Shown: positions 24,374 to 33,073 of the stretch, piece after piece
Numbering within the stretch: the stretch's first letter is position 1
Layout: the number at the start of each line of letters is the position of its first letter
Source of the DNA: Homoserinibacter sp. YIM 151385
Lineage (GTDB): Bacteria > Actinomycetota > Actinomycetes > Actinomycetales > Microbacteriaceae
Length of the DNA stretch: 64,000 nucleotides
Assembly (NCBI RefSeq): GCF_027912415.1
Contig: NZ_CP115175.1
Span: 2,728,001 to 2,792,000, forward strand
Direction of reading: 5' to 3'
The notes under the pieces: model-generated
Databases searched by the model: none
The model's input: the letters and a program-made list of their open reading frames with translations, nothing else
What the model was told of the DNA's origin: nothing
Position numbers and translations under genes: made by a program

Positions 24374-26028
24374 CGGCGAGCGCACCGGACACCGCACCCG
24401 AGGCCGCGCCGGAACGCCGGAACCTGACGGCCGGCGACCGCGCCGTGCTCGTCGAGCTGCCCGACCTCGAGCACGCGCTCGGGCTGCACGCGCGGCTCGA
24501 GGCGCTGCAGGCGGGCGAGTCCGCGATCCCGGGCGTCGGCGAGCTCATGCCCGCCGCGCGCACGCTGCTCGTCCGCTTCGACCCCGCCCGCATCGGCCGC
24601 GCGCAGCTCCTCGAGCGGCTGGATGCGGTGAGCGCCGAGCCGGTCGAGCGCGGCACCGGCTCCCTCGTCGAGATCCCGGTCGTCTACGACGGCGAGGACC
24701 TCGCCGAGATGGCGGCGCACCTCGGCGTCTCCGTCGAGGAGCTCGTGCGGCGCCACACCGGCTCCGCGTACACGGTCGCCTTCGCGGGCTTCGCACCCGG
24801 CTTCGCGTACCTCGTGGGGGGCGACCCGCTGCTCGACGTGCCGCGCCGGCCCACGCCGCGCACCCGCATCCCGGCCGGCTCGGTCGCCCTCGCGGGGCGC
24901 TTCAGCGGCGTCTACCCGCGCGAGAGCCCGGGCGGCTGGCAGCTCATCGGCACGACGCCGATGCCCATGTGGGATGTGGACCGCGACCCGCCCGCGGCGA
25001 TGCGGCCGGGGGACCGGGTGCGGTTCGTGGAGTCGGCCGCCCCGGTGGTCGAGACGCGTCCGCGTCACGGGCGCTCCTCGACGAGCGAGGGCGAGGCGGC
25101 GCTCGCGCTCGTCATCGAGCGCGCCGGCCTCCGCACGCTCCTGCAGGACGCCGGCCGCCCCGGGCTCGGCCCGCTCGGGGTCGCCGAGAGCGGCATCCTC
25201 GACGCGCCTGCCATGCGGCTCGCGAACCGCCTCGTCGGCGGCGACCCGGAGCAGGCGGTGCTCGAGATCCCCTACGGCGGCCTCCGGGCGCGCGCCCGCG
25301 GCGCCCTCGTCGTCGCCGTGACGGGCGCCCGCGTGCCGGTGACGGTGCATCGGGGGGACGCCGTGCTCCGCATCGAGGACCAGCGTGCCGTCGCGCTCGA
25401 CGACGGCGACCGGATCGAGCTCGGCGCCCCCCTCGCGGGCATGCGCGCCGTGCTCGCGGTGCGCGGAGGATTCGACGCGCCGCCCGTCCTCGGCAGCCTC
25501 GCGACCGACACCCTCGCGGGCCTCGGGCCGGAGCCGATCGCCGACGGCGACGTGCTCGCCGTGCGCGCCCCCGGCATCCCCTCGCCCGCCGTCGGCGCGC
25601 CCGAGCCCTGGCCCGAGCACGCGAGCGAGGAGCTGACCGTGCCGATCGACCTCGGCCCCCGTGACGACTGGTTCGACCAGGCGGCGATCCGCCGCCTGCT
25701 CGAGCAGCCGTGGACCATCACCGCGCACGCCGACCGCGTCGGCCTCCGCCTCGAGGGCGCCGAGCCGCTCGACCGCCTCCGCGACGGCGAGCTGCCGAGC
25801 GAGGGCGCCGTGAGCGGCTCCATCCAGGTGCCGCCGAGCGGCCAGCCGATGGTGTTCCTCGCCGACCACCCCATCACGGGCGGGTACCCGATCATCGGGG
25901 TGGTGCGCCACCGCGCGCTCGCCCTGCTCGCGCAGGCCGCCCCCGGCCTCCGCCTCCGCTTCGAGCTCGGCGAGGGCGCGACCGCGCCCGCACCCGCCGG
26001 GCGCACCGACCGACAGGAGCTGCCGTGA
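24370..26028 (+). CDS. pxpBC: Fused 5-oxoprolinase subunits B and C (KipI-KipA, carboxyltransferase-like)
   Basis: This is a 552-residue fusion. Residues about 20-225 are the KipI/PxpB part ([41 protein letters not shown]). Residues about 235-545 are the KipA/PxpC part, the 'biotin-dependent carboxyltransferase' domain ([34 protein letters not shown], the [20 protein letters not shown] close). Many bacteria keep B and C separate; here they are one chain. It overlaps pxpA upstream and the biotin carboxylase gene downstream by 4 nt each. The homology of this pair to the carboxyltransferase of urea amidolyase, plus the adjacent biotin carboxylase, suggests a carboxylation-linked mechanism (inference). 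Confidence 0.93.
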   Translation: MTASAPDTAPEAAPERRNLTAGDRAVLVELPDLEHALGLHARLEALQAGESAIPGVGELMPAARTLLVRFDPARIGRAQLLERLDAVSAEPVERGTGSLVEIPVVYDGEDLAEMAAHLGVSVEELVRRHTGSAYTVAFAGFAPGFAYLVGGDPLLDVPRRPTPRTRIPAGSVALAGRFSGVYPRESPGGWQLIGTTPMPMWDVDRDPPAAMRPGDRVRFVESAAPVVETRPRHGRSSTSEGEAALALVIERAGLRTLLQDAGRPGLGPLGVAESGILDAPAMRLANRLVGGDPEQAVLEIPYGGLRARARGALVVAVTGARVPVTVHRGDAVLRIEDQRAVALDDGDRIELGAPLAGMRAVLAVRGGFDAPPVLGSLATDTLAGLGPEPIADGDVLAVRAPGIPSPAVGAPEPWPEHASEELTVPIDLGPRDDWFDQAAIRRLLEQPWTITAHADRVGLRLEGAEPLDRLRDGELPSEGAVSGSIQVPPSGQPMVFLADHPITGGYPIIGVVRHRALALLAQAAPGLRLRFELGEGATAPAPAGRTDRQELP

Positions 26029-27773
26029 AGCGCATCCTCATCGCCAACCGCGGGGAGATCGCGGTCCGCATCGCCCGCGCCTGCGCCGACACCGGCCGCA
26101 CCTCGATCGCCGTCTACGCCGACCAGGACGCGGATGCGCTCCACGTCCGCGTCGCGGACGAGGCGGTCGCGCTCGAGGGCTCGACGGGCGCCGAGACCTA
26201 CCTCGACATCGAGAAGCTCGTGCGCGCCGCCGTCGAGTCCGGCGCCGATGCGGTGCACCCCGGCTACGGCTTCCGCTCCGAGAGCGCCGAGTTCGCGCGG
26301 GCCGTGCAGGAGGCGGGGCTCGTCTGGATCGGCCCCTCGCCCGAGGCGATCGAGCGCCTCGGCGACAAGGTCTCCGCCCGCCGCATCGCCGAGTCGGTCG
26401 GCGCGCCGCTCGTCGCCGGCACCCCCGGCCCCGTCGAGTCGGCGGAGGCGGTCGTCGCCTTCGCGGCCGAGCACGGCCTCCCCGTCGCGATCAAGGCCGC
26501 CCACGGCGGCGGCGGGCGGGGGATGCGCGTCGCCTGGCGCGAGGACGAGCTCGTCGAGCAGTACGAGGCCGCCGTGCGCGAGGCGGTGCAGGCCTTCGGG
26601 CGCGGCGAGTGCTTCGTCGAGCGCTTCCTCGACCGGCCCCGGCACGTGGAGGTGCAGGTGCTCGCCGACCAGCACGGCACCGTGCTCGCGCTGGGCACGC
26701 GCGACTGCTCGCTGCAGCGGCGCAACCAGAAGCTCGTCGAGGAGGCGCCGGCGCCGTTCCTGACGCCGGAGCAGGAGTCGCGCCTGCTCGAGTCCGCCGC
26801 GGGCATCTGCCGCGCCGCCGGCTATGCGGGCGCCGGCACGGTCGAGTTCCTGCTCGGCGCGGAGGGCGACCTCTCCTTCCTCGAGGTGAACACGCGCCTC
26901 CAGGTCGAGCACCCGGTGACGGAGGAGACGAGCGACCTCGACCTCGTCGCCTGGCAGCTGCGCGTCGCGGCGGGCGAGGCGCTCGACCCGGCGCTCGCCG
27001 AGCGGCGCGTGCGCGGGCACGCCCTCGAGTTCCGCATCAACGCCGAGGACCCCGGCCGAGGGTTCCTCCCCGGCCCCGGCACGATCACGCGGTTCCGGGC
27101 CCCCGCCGGGCCGGGCGTGCGGGTGGATGCGGGGGTCGAGTCCGGCTCGGAGGTGCCGGGCGCCTTCGACTCGCTGTTTGCGAAGCTCATCGTCTGGGGC
27201 CCGGACCGCCGGACCGCGCTCGCGCGCAGCCGCCGGGCGCTCGCCGAGTTCGAGGTCGACGGCATCCCGACGGTGCTGCCCTTCCATCGCGCGGTCGTCG
27301 AGCATCCCGCCTTCGCCGCCGAGGACGCGCTCGGCGTGCACACGCGCTGGATCGAGACCGAGTTCGCCGAGGAGCACGAGTTCCAGCCGGCGCCGACCCC
27401 GGCCGAGGCGGCCGGCGTGACGCGCACCTGGATCGAGCTCGACGGCCGCCGGGTGCGGCTCGGGCTGCCGGCGGGGCTCGCGCTCGGCGCGGTCGCCGGC
27501 GGCGCGGGCGCGGCGCCGGGCCCGGCGGGCGGGTCGGCCGGCGGCGCGGCAGGCGCCGGGGAGGGCGACGTCGTCGCCACGATCGCGGGCTCGGTCGTGC
27601 ACTGGCTCGTCGAGGACGGCGAGACGGTGGAGGCCGGCCAGAGCGTCGTCGTCATGGAGGCCATGAAGATGGAGGCCCGCGTCGACGCGCCCCGCGCCGG
27701 CACGCTCCGGCACGGCGTCGAGCCGGGCGCCCAGCTCGCCGCGGGCGAGGTCCTCGGCCGCGTGGAGGCCTGA
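26025..27773 (+). CDS. Biotin carboxylase fused to BCCP, in the 5-oxoproline operon
   Basis: This is a 582-residue protein. Residues 1-450 are a biotin carboxylase: the N-terminal [19 protein letters not shown], the ATP-grasp with [12 protein letters not shown], the carboxylase signature [14 protein letters not shown], and FRINAEDP. A Gly/Ala-rich hinge (about 490-515) leads to a biotinyl domain with VMEAMKMEA, where Lys548 is the biotin site. The enzyme carboxylates its own biotin with ATP and bicarbonate. There is no separate acyl-CoA carboxyltransferase nearby; the adjacent PxpBC has a carboxyltransferase-type fold. GTG start in GTGA overlap, so it is translated with the oxoprolinase. Confidence 0.92.
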   Translation: MKRILIANRGEIAVRIARACADTGRTSIAVYADQDADALHVRVADEAVALEGSTGAETYLDIEKLVRAAVESGADAVHPGYGFRSESAEFARAVQEAGLVWIGPSPEAIERLGDKVSARRIAESVGAPLVAGTPGPVESAEAVVAFAAEHGLPVAIKAAHGGGGRGMRVAWREDELVEQYEAAVREAVQAFGRGECFVERFLDRPRHVEVQVLADQHGTVLALGTRDCSLQRRNQKLVEEAPAPFLTPEQESRLLESAAGICRAAGYAGAGTVEFLLGAEGDLSFLEVNTRLQVEHPVTEETSDLDLVAWQLRVAAGEALDPALAERRVRGHALEFRINAEDPGRGFLPGPGTITRFRAPAGPGVRVDAGVESGSEVPGAFDSLFAKLIVWGPDRRTALARSRRALAEFEVDGIPTVLPFHRAVVEHPAFAAEDALGVHTRWIETEFAEEHEFQPAPTPAEAAGVTRTWIELDGRRVRLGLPAGLALGAVAGGAGAAPGPAGGSAGGAAGAGEGDVVATIAGSVVHWLVEDGETVEAGQSVVVMEAMKMEARVDAPRAGTLRHGVEPGAQLAAGEVLGRVEA

Positions 27774-27784
27774 GCGAGCGGACC

Positions 27785-27803
27785 GGCGACGCGTCGCGTC
27801 GCC
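27785..27803. repeat. 19-nt perfect palindrome after the 5-oxoproline operon
   Basis: GGCGACGCGTCGCGTCGCC is self-complementary around a single central T. It lies 11 nt after the biotin carboxylase stop and 90 nt before luxS. It could be a terminator stem without a T-tract or a regulator site for luxS. Confidence 0.4.
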
Positions 27804-27895
27804 GCGCGTCATGCGGCGGCGGCCCGGGCGCCGGCGGGGGAGAATGGTGGGGACCGCGCCGCCGCGCCCGCACCGCCCACGAAGGAGCCGCATCC

Positions 27896-28390
27896 ATGAC
27901 CGATTCCACGCCCGCCCGCCACCGCGTCGAGTCCTTCAACCTGGACCACCGCGCCGTCGCGGCGCCCTACATCCGCCTCGCCGACCGCAAGGCGCTGAAG
28001 AGCGGCGGGGTCGTCTCGAAGTACGACCTCCGCTTCACGCAGCCGAACGCCGGGCACCTCGACTCCGCCGCGACGCACTCGGTCGAGCACCTCTTCGCGG
28101 AGCTCTCGCGCGCGCACTCGGATCGCGTCATCGACTTCTCGCCCATGGGCTGCCGCACCGGCTTCTACCTCGCGCTCGACGGCGAGCCGGAGGAGGCGGA
28201 GGTCTTCGAGCTCGTCGAGCGGACGCTGCGCGACATCCTCGACGCGCGCGAGGTCCCGGCGGCGAACGAGGTGCAGTGCGGCTGGGCCGAGCACCACAGC
28301 CTCCAGGGCGCGAAGTCGGCGGTCCGCCCGTTCCTCGACGGCCGCGCCGAGTGGGGCGTCGTGATGGCGCCCGCGGGCGACGACGCGTGA
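27896..28390 (+). CDS. luxS: S-ribosylhomocysteine lyase
   Basis: This is a 164-residue enzyme that splits S-ribosylhomocysteine to homocysteine and DPD, the precursor of autoinducer-2. Metal ligands His61 and His65 (HSVEHLF, with Glu64 the general base) and Cys128 (EVQCGW) are present, as is catalytic Cys86 (SPMGCRTGFY). GAAGGAG precedes the ATG. Its stop overlaps the nucleosidase gene (GTGA), so the two steps of SAH detoxification are made together. LuxS is patchily distributed in actinobacteria. Confidence 0.95.
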   Translation: MTDSTPARHRVESFNLDHRAVAAPYIRLADRKALKSGGVVSKYDLRFTQPNAGHLDSAATHSVEHLFAELSRAHSDRVIDFSPMGCRTGFYLALDGEPEEAEVFELVERTLRDILDAREVPAANEVQCGWAEHHSLQGAKSAVRPFLDGRAEWGVVMAPAGDDA

Positions 28391-29088
28391 CGGTCCTCCT
28401 CTACGGCGCGATGGCGGCGGAGGCGCGGGCGCTCCTCGAGCACGTCGCCGACCCGGTCGAGCTGTCGCCCATCGCGGGCGCACCCGCCTGGACGGGCTCG
28501 ATCGCGGGGCGACCCGTGCTCGTCGTCGAGGGCGGCATCGGGCTCGTCAACGCCGCCGTCACGGCGACCGCCGCGATCGCCTCCCGCCTCGACGCGCCCG
28601 TCGAGCTCATCGTGAGCGCCGGGACCGCGGGCGGGATCAGCGCGGGCGCGGCCGTCGGGGATGTGGTGCTCGTCGACCGCTTCGTGCTCGGCGACGCGGA
28701 CGCGCGCGCCTTCGGCTACGAGCTCGGGCAGGTGCCGCGGATGCCGGCGAGCTACGACGGCCACGCCGAGGCGGTCGCGCTCGCGGTCGAGCTCGCGGCC
28801 GAGACCGGCTTCCCGACGCGCGCGGGCTCCGCGGTCTCGACCGACTCCTTCATCGGCGCCGAGCGCTCGGTGCGGGTCCTCGCCGACTTCCCGGGCACGG
28901 CCGTCGTCGACATGGAGTCCGCCTCGCTCGCGCAGGTCGGGCACCGGCACGGCATCCCGGTCGCGGGCGTGCGCGCGGTGTCGGATCTGGCGGACGACGC
29001 GACCTTCTCGATGCAGGCGGAGGAGGCGGCGGCGCGGTCGGCCGCGACCGTCGCGGCGCTGCTCGGGCGGCTCACACCCCGATCGTGA
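28387..29088 (+). CDS. mtnN: 5'-methylthioadenosine/S-adenosylhomocysteine nucleosidase
   Basis: This is a 233-residue nucleosidase that removes adenine from SAH and MTA, supplying the LuxS substrate. It shows the family motifs GAMAAEARALLEHV, VEGGIGLVNAAVTATAAI, SAGTAGGI, and the specificity segment TAVVDMESASLAQVGHRHGIP with the catalytic Glu. A C-terminal RAVSDLADD segment provides the conserved acid. GTG start overlapping the luxS stop. The 3' end overlaps the convergent dioxygenase gene by 17 nt. Confidence 0.93.
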   Translation: MTVLLYGAMAAEARALLEHVADPVELSPIAGAPAWTGSIAGRPVLVVEGGIGLVNAAVTATAAIASRLDAPVELIVSAGTAGGISAGAAVGDVVLVDRFVLGDADARAFGYELGQVPRMPASYDGHAEAVALAVELAAETGFPTRAGSAVSTDSFIGAERSVRVLADFPGTAVVDMESASLAQVGHRHGIPVAGVRAVSDLADDATFSMQAEEAAARSAATVAALLGRLTPRS

Positions 29089-29959
29089 GCGCCGCGCGGT
29101 ACCCCGCCGCGACCGAGCCCGACATGCTCGCGAGCTGGTGGATGCCGCCGTCGTCGCCGAAGACGTTGTCGCTCGCGAGCGAGACCTGGGCGAGGTTCCG
29201 CACGCTCTGCTCGTAGCCGCTCGTCGCATACACGGCCGCGCAGGCCTCCTTCGGGAGGGCGATCTGCGAGGTCTTCACGATGGGGCCGTCGGACACGGCC
29301 GAGTCGGCATCCGCGTAGACCTCGAAGTGGATGTGCGGCCAGCGTCCCGAGTAGCAGGCGGGGAAGATCGAGGTGAAGGTCGCCGTCCCGTTCTCGTCGA
29401 GGCTCTGGACGCCGCGGAGGTAGTTCTCGTCCTCGATGCCAGGACTGTAGAGCGAGTAGTTCCCGTCGCGATCGCAGTGCCACAGGTACACGGCGGCGCC
29501 GGCCAGGGCATCCCCGCTGGCGGCGTCGCGGACGGTGAGCTCGATCTGCAGCGGCACGCCCTCGGCGGTCGTCGTCGAGCTGCCGAAGCTGGAGCGGATG
29601 TCGCGCCGGACGATGCCGGAGTCGTCGAGGACGTCGACCCCGTTCGAGCCGTCGGCGGGGTAGGGGCCGGCGGTCTCGTCGGGCACCTCGTCGCCGGTAG
29701 ATCCGCTGGCGGATCCGCTGCCGGATCCGCTGGCCGATCCGCTGCCGGATCCGCCGTCCGTCGTGCTCGGCGCGACCCCGCACGCCGCGAGCAGCGCGGT
29801 CGCCGAGACGGCGCCGAAGAGGCCGAGCGCCCGGCGCCGGTCGACGAGGGTGCGCACGTCGTAGACGAGCCCGCGGTCCTCCTCCTCGATCTCGTTCCCC
29901 CGGGCGTCGAGCCAGCGGGGGTCGACGGCGGTCGGCTTTCGGTGTGCACTGCGGGTCAT
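29072..29959 (-). CDS. Secreted intradiol ring-cleavage dioxygenase-like lipoprotein
   Basis: This is a 295-residue protein. An N-terminal cytoplasmic-type stretch with basic residues (VDRRRALGLFGAVSATALLAACG, about 40-62) ends in a lipobox, LLAAC. A Gly/Ser repeat linker (GSGSASGSGSGSASGS) and then an intradiol dioxygenase domain follow (about 85-280): PLQIELTVRDAASGDALAGAAVYLWHCDRDGNYS, SIFPACYSGRWPHIHFEV (His-x-His) and YSLYSPGIEDENYLRG. Extracellular members act on catechol-type aromatics, but substrates are unproven. Fe3+ ligands of the classical type (2 Tyr, 2 His) appear present. I chose the ATG at 29959 behind GGAGGAGC. The 3' end overlaps mtnN by 17 nt. Confidence 0.88.
   Translation of the reverse strand: MTRSAHRKPTAVDPRWLDARGNEIEEEDRGLVYDVRTLVDRRRALGLFGAVSATALLAACGVAPSTTDGGSGSGSASGSGSGSASGSTGDEVPDETAGPYPADGSNGVDVLDDSGIVRRDIRSSFGSSTTTAEGVPLQIELTVRDAASGDALAGAAVYLWHCDRDGNYSLYSPGIEDENYLRGVQSLDENGTATFTSIFPACYSGRWPHIHFEVYADADSAVSDGPIVKTSQIALPKEACAAVYATSGYEQSVRNLAQVSLASDNVFGDDGGIHQLASMSGSVAAGYRAALTIGV
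29700..29756. repeat. 12-bp tandem repeat encoding the Gly/Ser linker
   Basis: About five units of the form GATCCGCTG(G/C)CG run from 29700 to 29756 inside the dioxygenase gene. They encode the GSGSAS linker in register. Unit number could change by slippage, altering linker length without a frameshift, because each unit is 12 bp. Confidence 0.8.
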
Positions 29960-30061
29960 GTCGGGCTCCTCCGGTTCGTGACGCCGTCCCCCGGCGTCAC
30001 GACCATGACGCCCGCGCCGCCTCGGTGCCGGCCCTGATGTTCCTGTGACGCATGCCGGGGC

Positions 30062-30067
30062 TAGCCT
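30062..30067 (+). promoter_or_regulatory. -10 hexamer of leaderless promoter (alpha/beta hydrolase)
   Basis: TAGCCT, with 7 nt to the ATG at 30075. Confidence 0.5.
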
Positions 30068-30074
30068 CGAGATC

Positions 30075-30944
30075 ATGAGCGAGGATGCCGCATCCGCTGT
30101 GGTCCGGGACGTGCCGATGCCGGATGGCCGGCTCATCCGCGTGCACGAGCTCGCGGCGCCCCGTGCGCGTGTGCGAGCCGACGGCCTCGTCATGGTCTGG
30201 CACCACGGCTCGCCGCAGACGGGCGCCCCGCTCGCGCCGGTCGCGCGCTGGGCGGGGGAGCGCGGCCTCCGGCTGATCTCCGCGGGGCGCCCGTCCTACG
30301 GCGGCTCGACACCGCATCCCGGCCGCACGGTCGCCTCGGTCGGCGAGGATCACCGGGTGGTCGCCGAGGCGCTGGGCCTCGACCGCGCCGTGCACATCGG
30401 CGCCTCGGGCGGCGGGCCGCACGCCCTCGCGGCCGCAGCCTCCGACCCGGAGCGGGTGGCGGCGGTCGTGACGCTCGCGAGCCCGGCGCCGCTCGAGGGC
30501 GGAGCCTGGGCCTGGGATGCCGGCATGGCGGACGCGGGAGGGCTCCGCGCGGCGCTCGAGGGCGGTCGCGCGGGCCGCGCGCGCTTCGAGGAGACCGCGG
30601 CGTTCGAGCCGGGCTCCTTCACCGCCGAGGACTATGAGGCCCTCGAGGGACGCTGGAGCCCGCTCGGCGACGACGTCGGCCGTTCCGCCGCCGACGGCCC
30701 GGAGGGCATCATCGACGACGACACGGCCTTCGCGCGCGACTGGGGCGTCGCGCTCGCGGCGGTCGCCGTGCCCGTGCTGCTCGTGCAGGGCGGACGCGAC
30801 CGCGTCATCCCGCCCTCGCACGCGCAGCGCCTGCTCGAGCTCCTGCCGTCCGCGCGGCTCGAGCTGCGAGCCCGCGACGGTCACATCACCGTGCTGGACG
30901 CACTGCCCTCGGCGCTCGACGCGGTGCTGGATCAGACCGGGTAG
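30075..30944 (+). CDS. Alpha/beta hydrolase
   Basis: This is a 289-residue alpha/beta-hydrolase fold protein with the nucleophile serine in GASGGGPHALA (GxSxG), the acid in QGGRDRVIPPSHAQ and the histidine in RDGHITVLD. The WHHGSPQTGAP segment supplies the oxyanion hole. The start is ATG 30075 (MSEDAASAVV), 7 nt after TAGCCT; the longer frame upstream is not favoured. It overlaps the convergent I36-like gene by 13 nt. The ester, peptide or other substrate cannot be told. Confidence 0.9.
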   Translation: MSEDAASAVVRDVPMPDGRLIRVHELAAPRARVRADGLVMVWHHGSPQTGAPLAPVARWAGERGLRLISAGRPSYGGSTPHPGRTVASVGEDHRVVAEALGLDRAVHIGASGGGPHALAAAASDPERVAAVVTLASPAPLEGGAWAWDAGMADAGGLRAALEGGRAGRARFEETAAFEPGSFTAEDYEALEGRWSPLGDDVGRSAADGPEGIIDDDTAFARDWGVALAAVAVPVLLVQGGRDRVIPPSHAQRLLELLPSARLELRARDGHITVLDALPSALDAVLDQTG

Positions 30945-31483
30945 CAGGTGAGCGTGTTCGGCGGGTTGCTGCCCGTGTTGGAGACGTAGCCGCCGGCCGC
31001 GACCCGGTCGACGAGCGTTCCGGAACGGCGGGCGTCGACGCGGCCCTGGTACCGGGTGTTCTGCAGCGACATGCCGACCGAGATCGCCGTGAGCTTGGCC
31101 ACGGTGCCGGCGGCGCAGTTGGAGAACGTGAGGCGGTCGCCCTGGCGCTGCTCCTCCGACCACGCGCAGTAGCGGTTGGCGGGGCACGAGGTCGTCACGC
31201 TCGACGTGGAGAGGCGCGCGTTCGACGATGTCGCGGCGATGTCGAGGACGACGGTGCCGCCCTCCCACGACACGGAGGTGTCGGAGGTCTGGACGGCGTC
31301 GGGGATCTCCGCGAGCACGGCGTCGATCTTCTGCTGGGGCGTGCGGGGGTCCGACTTCGCGCTGTTCGAGGACACGAGCGGCTTCTCGGACGACGGGGCC
31401 GGTGCGGCGTGCGCGGACAGGGGGGCGGCGATGAGCGCGAGGGATGCGAGCACGGCGGCGATCATGAGACGGGGACGATTCAC
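30932..31483 (-). CDS. Secreted peptidase-inhibitor I36-like protein
   Basis: This is a 183-residue exported protein. A signal peptide (about 1-27, MNRPRLMIAAVLASLALIAAPLSAHA) is followed by a variable Ser/Ala region. A disulfide-type domain (about 98-183) contains CPANRYCAWSEEQRQGDRLTFSNCAAG and ends in CYPV, a pattern of the I36/lactococcin-972-like secreted inhibitor families. There are four Cys residues. GTG 31483 follows TGGAG and overlaps the upstream gene's stop by 4 nt, so it is cotranslated with that membrane protein. I am fairly sure of secretion, less sure of the family. Confidence 0.75.
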   Translation of the reverse strand: MNRPRLMIAAVLASLALIAAPLSAHAAPAPSSEKPLVSSNSAKSDPRTPQQKIDAVLAEIPDAVQTSDTSVSWEGGTVVLDIAATSSNARLSTSSVTTSCPANRYCAWSEEQRQGDRLTFSNCAAGTVAKLTAISVGMSLQNTRYQGRVDARRSGTLVDRVAAGGYVSNTGSNPPNTLTCYPV

Positions 31484-32382
31484 GAGGTTCTCCAGGCGGT
31501 GTAGCCGATGACGGTGTCCGGGCGGACGCCGACCTCCTCCAGTCCACCGAGGTACTGGGATTCGGAGGAGAGGAGGGCGCCGGTCGCGGCGTCGAAGACC
31601 AGGATGTCGCGGAAGTGCCCGCCACCCCGCGAATCGGTGCGGATGGCGACGCCGGTCCGGTCGAGGCGATCCCGGACCGTCCCGACGACGACGGCGTCGT
31701 CGCGATCGCGGATCGCCTCGAGGGCCGCCGCGGTGTCGGAGCCGCCGAGCGTCCACCGCGAGCGGAGCCGCTCGAGCCCCTGGAAGAGGTCGCCGGTCGT
31801 GCCGTCCACCGCGCGCTCGAGCAGGCGGTCGGACAGCGCGGTCGCGTCGGTCTCGGGCGCCGGCCCGTAGGCGGCGTCGGACTCCTCGGCGGTCGAGGCG
31901 AGGTCGTCGACGACCTCGCCCGGCCGGCGCGCATCCACCGGCAGCACGCCGCCCCAGCGGTTGTCGGCGGCGACGGTCCGCAGGCTCGAGGTGCCGTCCA
32001 GGCGCCGCGTCCGCGTGACCGAGAGCGGCAGCACGGCGGCCTCCTCGTCGGCGTCGATGAGGGTCGACCACTGCTCGTACTCGACGACCATGTCGACCGC
32101 GGGGTACCGCGCGACGTCCGGCTGCTGCCGCGCCGCATCCACGAGCCGGTCGAAGACCTGCTCGCGGCCGTCGTCGATGGGGGTCGCGACGAGTGGCGGC
32201 GGGGTGTCGGCGGAGGCGGCGGGGGCGTGGCCGAAATCGGCGACGACCATGACGATCGCGATCGCGAGGACGCCGGCGATGAGGGCGAGCCAGGTGCCGC
32301 CGATGCGGCTCCATCGGACCTCGGCGACGCGGACGTCCCCGGTCTCGGTCGACTCGGCGTCGCGGGGCGCGAGCGTGCGCAT
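31480..32382 (-). CDS. CU044_5270-like membrane-anchored protein
   Basis: This is a 300-residue protein with a cytoplasmic N-terminus, one transmembrane helix (about 30-50, LALIAGVLAIAIVMVVADFG) and a large extracellular part. The latter resembles the CU044_5270 family, which occurs next to ECF sigma factors (VTRTRRLDGTSSLRTVAADNRWGG, and a C-terminal VFDAATGALLSSESQYLGG repeat-like hairpin). GGAAGGGG precedes the ATG. It overlaps the I36-like gene by 4 nt. No sigma factor gene lies on either side, which is unusual for this family. The role may be sensing or maturation of the secreted partner (inference). Confidence 0.72.
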   Translation of the reverse strand: MRTLAPRDAESTETGDVRVAEVRWSRIGGTWLALIAGVLAIAIVMVVADFGHAPAASADTPPPLVATPIDDGREQVFDRLVDAARQQPDVARYPAVDMVVEYEQWSTLIDADEEAAVLPLSVTRTRRLDGTSSLRTVAADNRWGGVLPVDARRPGEVVDDLASTAEESDAAYGPAPETDATALSDRLLERAVDGTTGDLFQGLERLRSRWTLGGSDTAAALEAIRDRDDAVVVGTVRDRLDRTGVAIRTDSRGGGHFRDILVFDAATGALLSSESQYLGGLEEVGVRPDTVIGYTAWRTS

Positions 32383-32641
32383 CGTGTCGACCCCTTCCCG
32401 ATCCAGGAGCCCGATACTCCCTCCCCGGTGGGCGGACCGAGGGTTCTCTGCGTGAGCCTAGATCGCGCGGGCACGCTCGGGTATCCCCTCATGTGGGGGA
32501 ATCGTCACGGTTCTCGTGGCCGGAGCCGGGACGGACGACGGATTCCGCAGCATCGTCCCTGCACGACGGCAGGACGGCGGGGTGGTGCGCCGGGGGCGAG
32601 GGGAGGAGAGTGGGGCGCACCGGCCCCACGAAGGAGTGACC
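32383..32641. other. Divergent intergenic region, no supported gene
   Basis: 259 nt between the CU044-like gene and the VOC gene. A short inverted repeat TCCCC-N7-GGGGA occurs near 32486-32502. No promoter with good spacing was identified. Confidence 0.4.
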
Positions 32642-33061
32642 ATGTCCGTCCTGCTCAACCCGTACCTCAACTTCCACGGCGAGGCCCGCGAGGCCGCCGC
32701 CTTCTACCAGGGCGTCTTCGGCGGCGAGCTCGCCGTCTCCACCTACGGCGAGTCCGGGATGGGCGAGTCCTCCGACGCCGAGCTCGTCATGCACGCGCAG
32801 CTCGACACCCCGAGCGGCTTCACGCTCATGGTCTCCGACGTGCCGTCGCACCTGGAGGCCCCGACGGGCGAGAAGGCCTTCTCGATCTCGCTGAGCGGCG
32901 ACGACGAGGCGGCGCTCACCGGCTGGTGGGAGCGCCTCTCGGACGGCGCCGAGATCCAGGAGCCGCTCGCGCGGGCGCCCTGGGGCGACAGCTTCGGGAT
33001 GCTCGTCGACCGCTACGGGGTCGGCTGGATGGTCAACATCTCGGGCGCCGCCGAGAGCTGA
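32642..33061 (+). CDS. VOC family protein (PhnB-like)
   Basis: This is a 139-residue glyoxalase/bleomycin-resistance fold protein. It opens with LLNPYLNFHGEAREAAAFYQGVFGGEL, the PhnB/YjdN start, contains MHAQLDTPSGFTLMVSDVP, and ends with WGDSFGMLVDRYGVGWMVNI, as other members do. A metal-dependent or antibiotic-binding role is possible, but none is shown. GAAGGAG precedes the ATG. It stands alone between convergent units, 12 nt from the dehydrogenase gene end. Confidence 0.9.
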   Translation: MSVLLNPYLNFHGEAREAAAFYQGVFGGELAVSTYGESGMGESSDAELVMHAQLDTPSGFTLMVSDVPSHLEAPTGEKAFSISLSGDDEAALTGWWERLSDGAEIQEPLARAPWGDSFGMLVDRYGVGWMVNISGAAES

Positions 33062-33073
33062 GCCGCCGGGCCC

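Noticed and set aside
29700-29756. The 12-bp GATCC repeats as a CRISPR or satellite array
   Set aside because: The units are contiguous with no spacers and stay in frame with the dioxygenase linker, so they are a coding tandem repeat.
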